Source: Bacteroidaceae bacterium
GTDB lineage: Bacteria > Bacteroidota > Bacteroidia > Bacteroidales > Bacteroidaceae
Direction of reading: 5' to 3'
NCBI GenBank assembly: GCA_017525235.1
Contig: JAFXTC010000060.1
Location: 62,001 to 126,000 of the forward strand
Length of the DNA: 64,000 nucleotides
Numbering within the stretch: the first letter of the stretch is position 1; every line of letters starts with the position of its first letter. Of this stretch, positions 10,976 through 21,393 are shown piece after piece. The position numbers and the translations under genes were made by a program. A model generated the notes under the pieces. The model saw only the letters and a list, made by a program, of their open reading frames with translations. It had not been told where the DNA came from and ran no database searches.

Positions 10976-12823
10976 TTATTCCACCGTTACGCTCTTGGCA
11001 AGATTGCGTGGGCGATCCACGTCTTTTCCCTTACATACAGCAATGTGGTAAGCCAGAAGCTGCAGGGGAATGCTGGCAATGAGAGGCTGGAAGCATTCTA
11101 ATGTGTCGGGCAGTGTGATGATATGGTCGGCAAACTTCTGAATTTGCGTATCGCCCTCAGTAACCAGTGCTGTTACACGACCACCTCGTGCGCGCACCTC
11201 TTGTATATTGCTGATGACCTTCTCGTACAGACGGTCGCGAGTGGCAATTACAAAGACGGGCATTTCTGAGTCAATAAGGGCAATGGGGCCATGCTTCATC
11301 TCGGCAGCAGGGTACCCTTCGGCATGGATATACGAGATTTCCTTTAGTTTCAGTGCTCCTTCCAACGCAACGGGGTAGTTATAGCCTCGCCCGAGATACA
11401 GACAGTTCTTGGCATAGGTAAAAATAGGTGCCAGTCGTTCTATCTGCTCATTGGTCCTCAGAGCCTGCTCCATCTTATCAGGAATCTGCGTGAGCTCTTT
11501 TACCATCTCTTTGTATTGGTCGCCAGGAATTGTTCTGCGCTCATTGGCAATACACAGTGCTAGCATAGAGAGTACCGTCACCTGACCTGTAAATGCCTTT
11601 GTCGAAGCAACCCCAATCTCAGGGCCTACATGGATATAGACACCTGTGGAGGTTTGGCGTGGTATACTTGCACCAATGGCGTTGCAGACACCAAAGACAA
11701 AGGCTCCAGCCTTGCGGGCCAATTCGATGGCTGCCAGGGTATCTGCCGTCTCACCACTCTGTGAGATGGCAACAACCACATCATCGGGGTAGATGACGGG
11801 GTCGCGATAACGGAACTCTGAGGCGTACTCAACCTCAACCGGGATACGGCACAAGCTCTCAAAGAGCTGCTTGCCGATGAGTCCTGCATGCCATGAGGTT
11901 CCACAGGCAACGATAATGATGCGACGGGCACTAATCAGCTTCTCGCGATAGTCTATAACGGCTGAAAGTGTAATTCGGTCGGCATCCACGTTGATACGGC
12001 CTCGCATGCAGTCACGCAGACAGCCTGGCTGTTCAAAGATTTCCTTGAGCATGAAGTAGGGATAGCCGCCTTTCTCTAGCTGACCAAGCGTGACATCAAT
12101 CTGCTTCACTTTGGGTTTTTGGGTCTCGTTGTCCATATTCACCACCTTCAGCTCTTTGCCAAGATGCAGGACGGCTATGTCACCATCGTTCAGATAAACG
12201 ACCTTGTCGGTGTATTCGGCAATAGGACTGGCATCAGAAGCCAAATAGAAAGCACCGTCGTCTCCCAGACCTACTACAAGGGGAGAACTTTGTCGGGCAC
12301 AGATAATGGTGTCGGGGTGCTCACGGTCAAGGATGGCAATGGCATAGGCACCAATTACCTGATGTAAGGCCACCTGTACAGCCTCCAAGAGTTCTATTCC
12401 GTTGCTCTGCATGATGTACTCCACCAGTTGTACTAATACTTCAGAGTCTGTAACGCTCTTAAACTGGATGCCTCTGCTGATTAAGTTCTCCTTTAATGTC
12501 AGGTAGTTCTCAATGATGCCGTTGTGGATGAGTGCCAACCGACCTGATGCAGAGTAGTGGGGATGAGCATTGGTACTGTTGGGCTCTCCATGGGTAGCCC
12601 AACGTGTGTGAGCAATTCCCAAACTCCCGGATGTGTCCTTGTCCTCACAAAAGGCTTCCAAATCACTAACTTTTCCTTTAGCCTTATAAACATTAAGACT
12701 ACCGCTCTCACTAATCATTGCTACTCCGGCACTGTCATAGCCTCGGTATTCCAGTCTTTGTAGTCCTTTAATTAAGATGGGGTAGGCACGCTTAGTGCCA
12801 ATGTAACCTACAATTCCGCACAT
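10976..12823 (-). CDS. glmS: Glutamine--fructose-6-phosphate aminotransferase (isomerizing)
   Basis: GlmS makes glucosamine-6-phosphate from fructose-6-phosphate and glutamine, the first step to UDP-GlcNAc for peptidoglycan and LPS. The protein has 615 residues, the normal length. It starts MCGIVGYIG, with Cys2 as the N-terminal nucleophile of the class II amidotransferase domain. HTRWATHGEP and HNGIIENY are in the glutaminase half. Two SIS sugar-isomerase domains follow, with ACGTSWHAG and SQSGETADT, and the C-terminus DRPRNLAKSVTVE is the canonical end. It is the last gene of the leftward pyrG-purF-asnB-carA/carB-glmS operon, 43 bases behind the car gene. No glmS ribozyme-like leader is evident in that short gap. 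Confidence 0.97.
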   Translation of the reverse strand: MCGIVGYIGTKRAYPILIKGLQRLEYRGYDSAGVAMISESGSLNVYKAKGKVSDLEAFCEDKDTSGSLGIAHTRWATHGEPNSTNAHPHYSASGRLALIHNGIIENYLTLKENLISRGIQFKSVTDSEVLVQLVEYIMQSNGIELLEAVQVALHQVIGAYAIAILDREHPDTIICARQSSPLVVGLGDDGAFYLASDASPIAEYTDKVVYLNDGDIAVLHLGKELKVVNMDNETQKPKVKQIDVTLGQLEKGGYPYFMLKEIFEQPGCLRDCMRGRINVDADRITLSAVIDYREKLISARRIIIVACGTSWHAGLIGKQLFESLCRIPVEVEYASEFRYRDPVIYPDDVVVAISQSGETADTLAAIELARKAGAFVFGVCNAIGASIPRQTSTGVYIHVGPEIGVASTKAFTGQVTVLSMLALCIANERRTIPGDQYKEMVKELTQIPDKMEQALRTNEQIERLAPIFTYAKNCLYLGRGYNYPVALEGALKLKEISYIHAEGYPAAEMKHGPIALIDSEMPVFVIATRDRLYEKVISNIQEVRARGGRVTALVTEGDTQIQKFADHIITLPDTLECFQPLIASIPLQLLAYHIAVCKGKDVDRPRNLAKSVTVE

Positions 12824-12866
12824 AATAATAATGGGTTATGGATAATATATAGTTGACAATGAATAA

Positions 12867-15857
12867 TTATAGATATGATAAATACAAATAATTTGTTTGG
12901 GCAGGGTATTCGGCAGCCATCGTGTCTATCTGATTTACAAAAGGCTTGATACCCAATTCCTTGCGCCACTTGCGGATAACGAGACCAGCCTTTTCCATGT
13001 TCATGTTGCACTCACCAAGACCGATGGCACGGGCAATCTGGAAGTCTGAGAACCCGTAGACTTTTGCATCATGCAGCAATGTGGCAAATTCTGGTTCCTC
13101 AAGGAATTCCAGTAATTCGGAATAGTCAGCTTTTTCAGCGTACTCGGATAACCATCTGTACTCCTTCAGTTGCTCATTAATATTAATAATGTGCTTTAGC
13201 TTCTGCAGGAACCAGCGATCTATCTTGGTCATGTTATGAATCTGCTCTACAGTAAAGCCCATCATCATAGCTTTGGAAATGACAAAAATACGGGTGTCCG
13301 TTGCATGCTTAAGTGCCTCGGGTACATCGGTCACATGCTGTGCTTTGTTGTCTACGAATCCATGCATACCCTGACCAATCATACGGAGTCCTTTCTGGAT
13401 AGACTCCTCGAAGGTGCGACCAATTGCCATCACCTCGCCCACACTCTTCATGCTCGAACCCAGTTCGTGGTTCACACCGTGGAACTTAGAGAGATCCCAA
13501 CGTGGAATTTTGCAAACCACGTAATCGAGGGCAGGCTCGAAGAAAGCGCTGGTGGTCTTTGTGACGGAGTTCTTCAACTCAAAGAGACCGTAGCCCAACC
13601 CCAACTTGGCGGCCACGAAAGCCAAAGGATAGCCTGTAGCTTTCGAGGCAAGGGCAGAAGAACGGCTCAAGCGGGCGTTAACCTCAATCACGCGATAATC
13701 TTCCGAATTGGGGTCGAGGGCATACTGAACGTTGCACTCACCTACAATGCCGATGTGGCGGATAATCTTGATGGCGAGGGCACGTAGTTTATGATATTCG
13801 CTGTTGCTCAGAGTTTGGCTGGGTGCAACGACGATACTTTCACCAGTATGAATGCCCAAAGGATCAAAATTCTCCATGTTGCAGACGGTAATGCAGTTGT
13901 CATAGCGGTCGCGCACCACCTCGTATTCGATTTCCTTCCATCCTTTGAGCGATTTCTCTACCAATACCTGAGGCGAGAACGAGAATGCTTCCTCTGCCTG
14001 TGCTTCCAGCTCTGCATCGTTTTCGCAGAAGCCGGAACCCAAGCCTCCAAGAGCGTATGCTGCACGCAGGATAACAGGATAACCCAGTTCTGCTGCAGCC
14101 TTTCGCACTTCCTCTTTGGTGCTGCAAGCCTGACTCTTGATGGTCTTTACGTCTATTTCATCAAGTTTCTTGACGAACAGATCACGGTCTTCTGTGTCAA
14201 TGATAGCTTGCACAGGTGTACCTAAGACCTTCACACCATATTTTTCTAATACACCTTTCTTGTAAAGTTCAACACCACAGTTCAGAGCCGTCTGTCCGCC
14301 AAAACTCAACAGGATGCCGTCAGGACGTTCTTTTTCTATCACGCGCTCAACAAACTCTGGTGTTACAGGTTGGAAGTATACGGTATCTGCTACACCTTCA
14401 GAAGTTTGAACCGTAGCAATATTGGGGTTGATGAGCACCGACTTAACACCCTCTTCTTTCAATGCTTTGAGAGCTTGGGCACCGCTATAGTCGAACTCTC
14501 CTGCCTGGCCAATCTTTAGGGCACCGGAACCAAGGAGGAGAACCTTCTTTATAGTTGAAAGTTGAGAGTTGAAAGTTGAAAGTTTTTCTTCCTTTAGAAA
14601 TGTCTTATTTTTGAGCGAAGCGAGACTCTTCACAAACTCATCAAACATCCACTCTGTGTCTGTGGGGCCAGAGCAAGCCTCTGGATGGAACTGGGCCGAG
14701 AACCAAGGATTGGTCTTGTGGCGAATACCCTCGTTGGAACCATCATTCATGTTAACAAACAGAGGTTCCCAATCAGCGGGTAGGGTAGAGGCATCTACAG
14801 CATAACCATGATTCTGTGAGGTAATAAAACACTGCGTGGTACCTACACGCTGAACAGGTTGGTTGTGACTGCGATGACCGTATTTCAGTTTGTATGTCTT
14901 GGCACCAGCGGCACGAGCTAATAACTGATTGCCTAGGCAGATACCCATCAGAGGGCGTACCGCAGCCCCACCCCCAGCCCCTCCCGTAATGGAGGGGAGC
15001 TTTGTTGCCTCGTTTTGAAGAAATGTTCTTATGTGCTCAACGGTCTTACTACATTGCTCAGGGTCTCCAGGACCATTTGCAAGGAATAAACCATCGAAGT
15101 CTAACTGGTTGAAGTCGTAATCCCAAGGTACACGAATCACCTCCACGCCACGCTTGAGCAAACAGCGGATGATATTGGCTTTCACTCCGCAATCCACGAG
15201 AACAACACGAGGACCCTCTCCCCGCTCCCCCGTGATGGGGAGGGCCTTTTTCTCCCCTCCTTCACGGGAGGGGCCAGGGGTGGGTCTTTCCGGTTTGTAA
15301 GTGATAACCTCTTTGCAACTTACTTTCTCCACCCAGTTGGTGCTTCCGTAGTCGGATTCCTCGGAATAATCAGAATACTCAGAGTCTTCCGAAATGACTA
15401 TGCGTCCCTTCATCACGCCGCTTTCCCGAAGTCTTTTGGTGAGGCGACGGGTATCAATACCAGAAATGGCGGGAATCCCCTCACGTTTCAACCAACTGCT
15501 GAGGGACTCCTTGGCGTTCCAATGTGAGTACTGCTCGCTGTAATCAGCTACAATGAGACCCTTTACGTGTATCTTATCGCTTTCCATGAATTCTGGTAAC
15601 TGTGAGATGCCATTCTCCCCTCCATCACGGGAGGGGGCGGGGGTGGGTCTTCCTGTCTCAGGCACGCCATAGTTGCCAATCAGTGGAAAGGTTGTTACCA
15701 GAATCTGTCCTGCGTAGCTGGGATCGGTTAGGCTTTCGGGGTAGCCCATCATGGCTGTGTTGAACACGACCTCACCTACCGTATTTGTTTCTGCGCCAAA
15801 TGACCAGCCACAGAATACCGTTCCGTCATCCAATATCAGTTTTGCTTCTCTCTTCAT
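12867..15857 (-). CDS. carA: CarA fused to the N-terminal half of CarB (carbamoyl-phosphate synthase, second CarB half absent)
   Basis: The first about 410 residues are CarA: a small-subunit N-terminal domain (DGTVFCGWSFGAE) and a class I glutaminase with GICLGNQ (Cys nucleophile) and QFHPEA (His/Glu). A linker of about 23 residues follows, then CarB begins at KKVLLLGSGALKIGQAGEFDY without an in-frame ATG, since the codon before KK is ATA. The CarB part continues through the carboxyphosphate ATP-grasp domain (GECNVQYAL, EVNARLSRSSALASKATGYP) and the oligomerisation domain, and stops just after QIDTMAAEYPAQTNYLY. The carbamate-phosphorylating half and the allosteric domain, about 500 residues, are missing. 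Three GC-rich palindromic repeats lie in frame in the CarA part. The missing activity could come from another gene, or the half could work as a homodimer. Identification is certain; function is not. Confidence 0.92.
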   Translation of the reverse strand: MKREAKLILDDGTVFCGWSFGAETNTVGEVVFNTAMMGYPESLTDPSYAGQILVTTFPLIGNYGVPETGRPTPAPSRDGGENGISQLPEFMESDKIHVKGLIVADYSEQYSHWNAKESLSSWLKREGIPAISGIDTRRLTKRLRESGVMKGRIVISEDSEYSDYSEESDYGSTNWVEKVSCKEVITYKPERPTPGPSREGGEKKALPITGERGEGPRVVLVDCGVKANIIRCLLKRGVEVIRVPWDYDFNQLDFDGLFLANGPGDPEQCSKTVEHIRTFLQNEATKLPSITGGAGGGAAVRPLMGICLGNQLLARAAGAKTYKLKYGHRSHNQPVQRVGTTQCFITSQNHGYAVDASTLPADWEPLFVNMNDGSNEGIRHKTNPWFSAQFHPEACSGPTDTEWMFDEFVKSLASLKNKTFLKEEKLSTFNSQLSTIKKVLLLGSGALKIGQAGEFDYSGAQALKALKEEGVKSVLINPNIATVQTSEGVADTVYFQPVTPEFVERVIEKERPDGILLSFGGQTALNCGVELYKKGVLEKYGVKVLGTPVQAIIDTEDRDLFVKKLDEIDVKTIKSQACSTKEEVRKAAAELGYPVILRAAYALGGLGSGFCENDAELEAQAEEAFSFSPQVLVEKSLKGWKEIEYEVVRDRYDNCITVCNMENFDPLGIHTGESIVVAPSQTLSNSEYHKLRALAIKIIRHIGIVGECNVQYALDPNSEDYRVIEVNARLSRSSALASKATGYPLAFVAAKLGLGYGLFELKNSVTKTTSAFFEPALDYVVCKIPRWDLSKFHGVNHELGSSMKSVGEVMAIGRTFEESIQKGLRMIGQGMHGFVDNKAQHVTDVPEALKHATDTRIFVISKAMMMGFTVEQIHNMTKIDRWFLQKLKHIININEQLKEYRWLSEYAEKADYSELLEFLEEPEFATLLHDAKVYGFSDFQIARAIGLGECNMNMEKAGLVIRKWRKELGIKPFVNQIDTMAAEYPAQTNYLYLSYL
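14966..14999. repeat. REP-like palindrome, A-type, inside carA
   Basis: One GC-rich palindromic unit (core CCCCTCCCGTAATGGAGGGG) lies in frame in the CarA coding region and codes on the minus strand for [13 protein letters not shown], just before the VRPLMGICLGNQ active-site segment. The inserted stretch has no counterpart in ordinary CarA as I recall it. Confidence 0.8.
15212..15287. repeat. Paired REP-like palindromes (B-type + A-type), BIME-like, inside carA
   Basis: Two different GC-rich palindromes in tandem: a B-type unit (CCGCTCCCCCGTGATGGGGA) and an A-type unit (CTCCCCTCCTTCACGGGAGG), joined by CCTTTTT. The pair is bounded by GACCC on the left and GGGTCT on the right. It codes in frame for [20 protein letters not shown] and a few further residues between two conserved CarA segments. 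Confidence 0.85.
15615..15650. repeat. REP-like palindrome, A-type, inside carA
   Basis: A single A-type unit with core CCCCTCCATCACGGGAGGGG and the GGGTGGGTCT tail, in frame in CarA, coding on the minus strand for RPTPAPSRDGGEN after the conserved NYGVPETG segment. Confidence 0.8.
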
Positions 15858-15891
15858 CTAATTTTTCACTTTTCCTTTTTCACTATTCCCT

Positions 15892-17577
15892 TTAATAAGC
15901 CATTTCGTGAACCCCTTTCACTGCTCTTCCGCTAGGGTCATTCATGTTTTTGAATGCGGCATCCCATTCCAGAGCAATAGCTGTGCTGCAGGCAACGCTG
16001 GCTTCCTGATTGACGCTGCGGGCAGCAGAATCGCTTGGGAAGTGTTCGGCAAAGATGCTACGGTAGTAGTATTCCTCCTTGTTGAGTGGCGGGTTGATGG
16101 GGAAACGCTCGGCAGCATGTGCCATCTGTTCGTCGGTCACAGCTTCGGAGGTTATTTTCTTTAGTGTATCAATCCACGAATAGCCTACTCCGTCACTGAA
16201 CTGTTCCTTCTGTCGCCAGGCAATCTCGGCAGGCAGCATGTCAGCAAAGGCTTCGCGAACAATCTTCTTCTCAATCTCAAAACCGGGTTCTCCGGATTTC
16301 TTCGGGCCACACATCTTTGCCTCTGGATTCGTCCTCATGGCCACATCCAGGAATTCCTTGTCGAGGAACGGTACACGTCCTTCAACACCCCATGCACTCA
16401 GGCTCTTGTTGGCACGAAGGCAATCATAGTAGTGCAGTTTCGAGAGTTTTCTGACAGTCTCCTCGTGGAAAGCCTTTGCGTTGGGCGCTTTGTGGAAGTA
16501 TAGGTAACCGCCGAAAATTTCGTCTGCTCCTTCGCCCGAAAGCACCATCTTAATACCCATCGACTTGATGACGCGGGCCAGCAAATACATTGGGGTTGAG
16601 GCACGGACGGTAGTAACGTCGTAGGTCTCTATGAAATAGATGACATCGCGGATGGCATCAAGACCTTCCTGAATGGTGTAGTTTATTTCGTGGTGAACAG
16701 TGCCAATGTGATCAGCCACAAGTTTTGCCTTTGCCAAATCGGGAGCTCCCTTCAAGCCCACGGCAAAAGAGTGCAGGCGGGGCCAGTAAGCTCGGGTTTG
16801 GGAATTATCTTCAATACGATGCTCGCTGAATTTCTCGGCAATAGCAGAAATAACGCTGGAATCCAAACCGCCTGAGAGGAGCACGCCATAAGGTACATCC
16901 GACATCAACTGGCGCTTCACGGAGTCTTTCAACGCATCACGAATGGCTTCCACTGATGCTGGGTTGTTCTTCACGGCATCGTAATCGAACCAATCGCGTT
17001 GGTAATAGCGCTTCATGCCAGGTTCCTTACTCCAATAATAGTGTCCCGGAAGGAAGGGCTCGTAGTGCTCGCATTGTCCTTCAAGGGCCTTCAGCTCACT
17101 TGCCACATACACTTTTCCGTCGCTGTCGTAACCTATATATAAAGGTATTACGCCTATTGGGTCGCGAGCAATCAGAAACTCGTCTTTTTCCTCATCATAG
17201 AGCACAAAAGCAAAGATGCCGCTCAAATCCTCCAAGAAGTTGATGCCTTTGTCTTTATACAAAGCCAATATTACCTCGCAATCACTTCCTGTCTGAAACT
17301 CATACTGCCCGGCAAATCTGCGACGAATCTCTTGATGGTTATAGATTTCACCATTCACAGCCAGCACCTGCTTCTTGTCGGGAGAGAATAGGGGTTGCCC
17401 ACCGCTTTCAGGGTCTACGATACTCAATCGTTCATGAGCCAGGATGGCTGAGCCCCCACAGTAGATACCACTCCAGTCAGGTCCGCGATGACGGATTTTC
17501 TGACTCATTTTCAATGCCTTGTTTCTTAGTCCCGAGGGCTGTTCCTTGATGTTTAATATGGCAACAATTCCGCACAT
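15892..17577 (-). CDS. asnB: Asparagine synthetase B (glutamine-hydrolysing)
   Basis: AsnB converts aspartate to asparagine using glutamine and ATP. The protein has 561 residues. It starts MCGIVAILN with Cys2 as the glutaminase nucleophile; RHRGPDWSG and NGEIYNH are typical of the N-terminal domain. The synthetase domain carries the PP-loop motif LLSGGLDSSV and LSGEGADEIFGGY. It lies 33 bases after purF and 34 bases before the carA/carB gene in the same leftward operon of glutamine amidotransferases. Unlike its neighbours carA and pyrG it holds no palindromic repeat insertion. Confidence 0.97.
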   Translation of the reverse strand: MCGIVAILNIKEQPSGLRNKALKMSQKIRHRGPDWSGIYCGGSAILAHERLSIVDPESGGQPLFSPDKKQVLAVNGEIYNHQEIRRRFAGQYEFQTGSDCEVILALYKDKGINFLEDLSGIFAFVLYDEEKDEFLIARDPIGVIPLYIGYDSDGKVYVASELKALEGQCEHYEPFLPGHYYWSKEPGMKRYYQRDWFDYDAVKNNPASVEAIRDALKDSVKRQLMSDVPYGVLLSGGLDSSVISAIAEKFSEHRIEDNSQTRAYWPRLHSFAVGLKGAPDLAKAKLVADHIGTVHHEINYTIQEGLDAIRDVIYFIETYDVTTVRASTPMYLLARVIKSMGIKMVLSGEGADEIFGGYLYFHKAPNAKAFHEETVRKLSKLHYYDCLRANKSLSAWGVEGRVPFLDKEFLDVAMRTNPEAKMCGPKKSGEPGFEIEKKIVREAFADMLPAEIAWRQKEQFSDGVGYSWIDTLKKITSEAVTDEQMAHAAERFPINPPLNKEEYYYRSIFAEHFPSDSAARSVNQEASVACSTAIALEWDAAFKNMNDPSGRAVKGVHEMAY

Positions 17578-17610
17578 GATGATATTTATATTTTACAGAT
17601 TTACAATGTA

Positions 17611-19362
17611 TTATTTATTCTTGATTGTTTCTATATAATTTATGAATGCTTGGTTCACCAGCTTGTTGCCACCCGGAGTGGGGTAGTTGCCGGTAAAGTA
17701 CCAGTCGCCCTGATGATCGGGACAGGCAGCATGCAGGCCTTCGATGGTTTGGAAAACAAATTCCACGGGGGCCTTCATGCCCACAGGACGTAGCATCTCT
17801 GCCATCTTGTGGTTGATGTCCTCCACCGTGAAAGGTTTGTATAGGGCTGCAACACAGTTACGTTGTTCAGCCTTTGGCTTGCGAAGTTCGGCATAGCAGG
17901 CTTCATAGGTATCGTTGACCAACTGCCAAAGGCCGCGCTCTGTTAACAGGGCAATGGTAGCGCGGAAGGCGCAAAACTCTTCTAATCGGGCCATGTCGAT
18001 GCCATAATAGTCGGGATAGCGAATCTGCGGCGAGCTGCTGACCATCACAATCTTTTTCGGGTGCAGACGGTCCAGAATCTTGAAGATGCTTTCCTTTAAA
18101 GTGGTGCCGCGAACGATGGAGTCGTCGATGATGACTAGATTGTCCTCGTAGGGTCGCAGCGAACCGTACGTTATATCATAAACGTGTGAGGCGAGGTCGT
18201 TTCGAGAGCCTGCCTCGGTAATAAAGGTACGTAACTTGATATCCTTCCAAGCCACTTTCTCGCTACGAACGCTGAGTCCCTGACTGCGCAGCCCCTCCAT
18301 CATGCCGTAGAAGGCCACTTCTGCGGTGTTGGGGATGAAGGAGAAAACCGTGTGGTCGGTGTCGCCGCCGATGGCTTTCAGGATTGGTGCCGTGAGTTGC
18401 TGGCCCAATTGCTTGCGCTCGTGGTAGATGTCGCGGTCGGAGCCACGACTGAAATAAATTCTCTCAAACGAGCAGCGAGCCTGTTGCTTGGCTTCCAAGA
18501 TAGTCACTAAACAAGATGTGCCGTCCTTATGAACAATCAGTGCCTTGCCGGCAGGCAGTTCCTGTACGTCTTCCACCTGTAGGTCGAAGGTGGTTTGTAG
18601 CACGGCGCGCTCGCTTGCAACGGCAACCACCTCGTCGTCCTTGTAGAAGAATGCCGGACGAATTCCCCAAGGGTCACGCATGGCGAACATCTCGCCAGAG
18701 CCTGTCATACCGCACATCACGTAGCCGCCATCGTAGTCGGCCATCGTGGTATGCAGCACATTGGCCATCTGCACGTGGTCCTCAATATAACGAGTGATGT
18801 CTGTATTCTCAAGTCCATTTTCCTTGGCTTCGGCAAAGCAGCGCTCTACCTCGCGGTCCAGGCGATGCCCCATCAGTTCCAGCGTGATGTAAGAGTCGCT
18901 GTAGATACGCGGCGACTGTCCCTGCTTTACGATCTTGTCGAATATCTCGTCGATGTTTGTCATGTTGAAGTTACCGCACAGACACAGGTTCTTGGCCCGC
19001 CAGTTGTTGCGGCGCAGGAAGGGATGCACGTACTGCAATCCGCTCTTGCCCGTTGTGGAATAGCGTAGATGGCCCATGTAGAGTTGGGCCTCGTTCCATT
19101 CGGGCGTTACGTGGTCGAATATCTCCGTGATGGCATCCTTACCCAGCGCTTTCTCACGAAACATATACTCCGTTCCCACGGCAGCATTCATGTTTACGCA
19201 GGCAATGCCAGCACCCTCCTGACCACGATTGTGCTGCTTCTCCATCATCAGATAGAGTTTGTTCAGACCGTACGCCTTTGTGCCGTACTTCTGATTATAA
19301 TAGCTTTGCGGTTTCAGCAGGCGAATCAGCGCTACACCACACTCATGCTTCAGTTGTTCCAT
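17611..19362 (-). CDS. purF: Amidophosphoribosyltransferase family protein
   Basis: PurF catalyses the first committed step of purine synthesis, PRPP plus glutamine to phosphoribosylamine. The start MEQLKHECGVALIRL puts the nucleophile Cys at residue 8 after a short propeptide-like leader. HNRGQEGAG, GHLRYSTTG and RDPWGIRP are class II amidotransferase signatures. The PRPP-binding loop VIIDDSIVRGTT is present. At 583 residues it is longer than the E. coli enzyme, with an added C-terminal region that recalls the longer Bacteroidetes form. It sits 44 bases after pyrG. That gap contains the TCAGAATAATC simple repeat seen elsewhere between genes of this island. Confidence 0.93.
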   Translation of the reverse strand: MEQLKHECGVALIRLLKPQSYYNQKYGTKAYGLNKLYLMMEKQHNRGQEGAGIACVNMNAAVGTEYMFREKALGKDAITEIFDHVTPEWNEAQLYMGHLRYSTTGKSGLQYVHPFLRRNNWRAKNLCLCGNFNMTNIDEIFDKIVKQGQSPRIYSDSYITLELMGHRLDREVERCFAEAKENGLENTDITRYIEDHVQMANVLHTTMADYDGGYVMCGMTGSGEMFAMRDPWGIRPAFFYKDDEVVAVASERAVLQTTFDLQVEDVQELPAGKALIVHKDGTSCLVTILEAKQQARCSFERIYFSRGSDRDIYHERKQLGQQLTAPILKAIGGDTDHTVFSFIPNTAEVAFYGMMEGLRSQGLSVRSEKVAWKDIKLRTFITEAGSRNDLASHVYDITYGSLRPYEDNLVIIDDSIVRGTTLKESIFKILDRLHPKKIVMVSSSPQIRYPDYYGIDMARLEEFCAFRATIALLTERGLWQLVNDTYEACYAELRKPKAEQRNCVAALYKPFTVEDINHKMAEMLRPVGMKAPVEFVFQTIEGLHAACPDHQGDWYFTGNYPTPGGNKLVNQAFINYIETIKNK

Positions 19363-19406
19363 TGTTAAATTGTCTCGGATTATTCTGATTATTCGGAATA
19401 CTCTGA

Positions 19407-21269
<1,863 letters not shown>

Positions 21270-21343
21270 TCATGAAAGCCTGTAAGGTCAATGATACGGA
21301 GAAAAAGATGTTGTGATATATATATATTATGGTGGAAATGTTG

Positions 21344-21351
21344 TATCTTTG
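21344..21351 (+). promoter_or_regulatory. Probable -7 box for the thioredoxin-fold gene
   Basis: TATCTTTG fits the Bacteroidetes -7 consensus TAnnTTTG, 43 bases before the GTG start at 21394. No clear -33 element at the usual distance. Confidence 0.5.
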
Positions 21352-21393
21352 CAACTGGTATTAGAGATATACACAAAATAAACAACACAGACA

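Noticed and set aside
12824..12866. Remains of the second half of carB between the stop and glmS
   Set aside because: Only 43 AT-rich bases are there, with no similarity to CarB in any frame.
12557..12866. glmS ribozyme or riboswitch
   Set aside because: The 43-base gap before glmS is too short and has no such structure.
14966..15650. Frameshifts or assembly errors in carA and pyrG at the inserted stretches
   Set aside because: The frame is open across every palindrome and all downstream motifs are in place; the inserts match a repeat family rather than random sequence.
15892..19362. Nitrogen box before asnB or purF as internal promoters
   Set aside because: No CTTTTTGC with a TAnnTTTG box is present in the short gaps of the operon.
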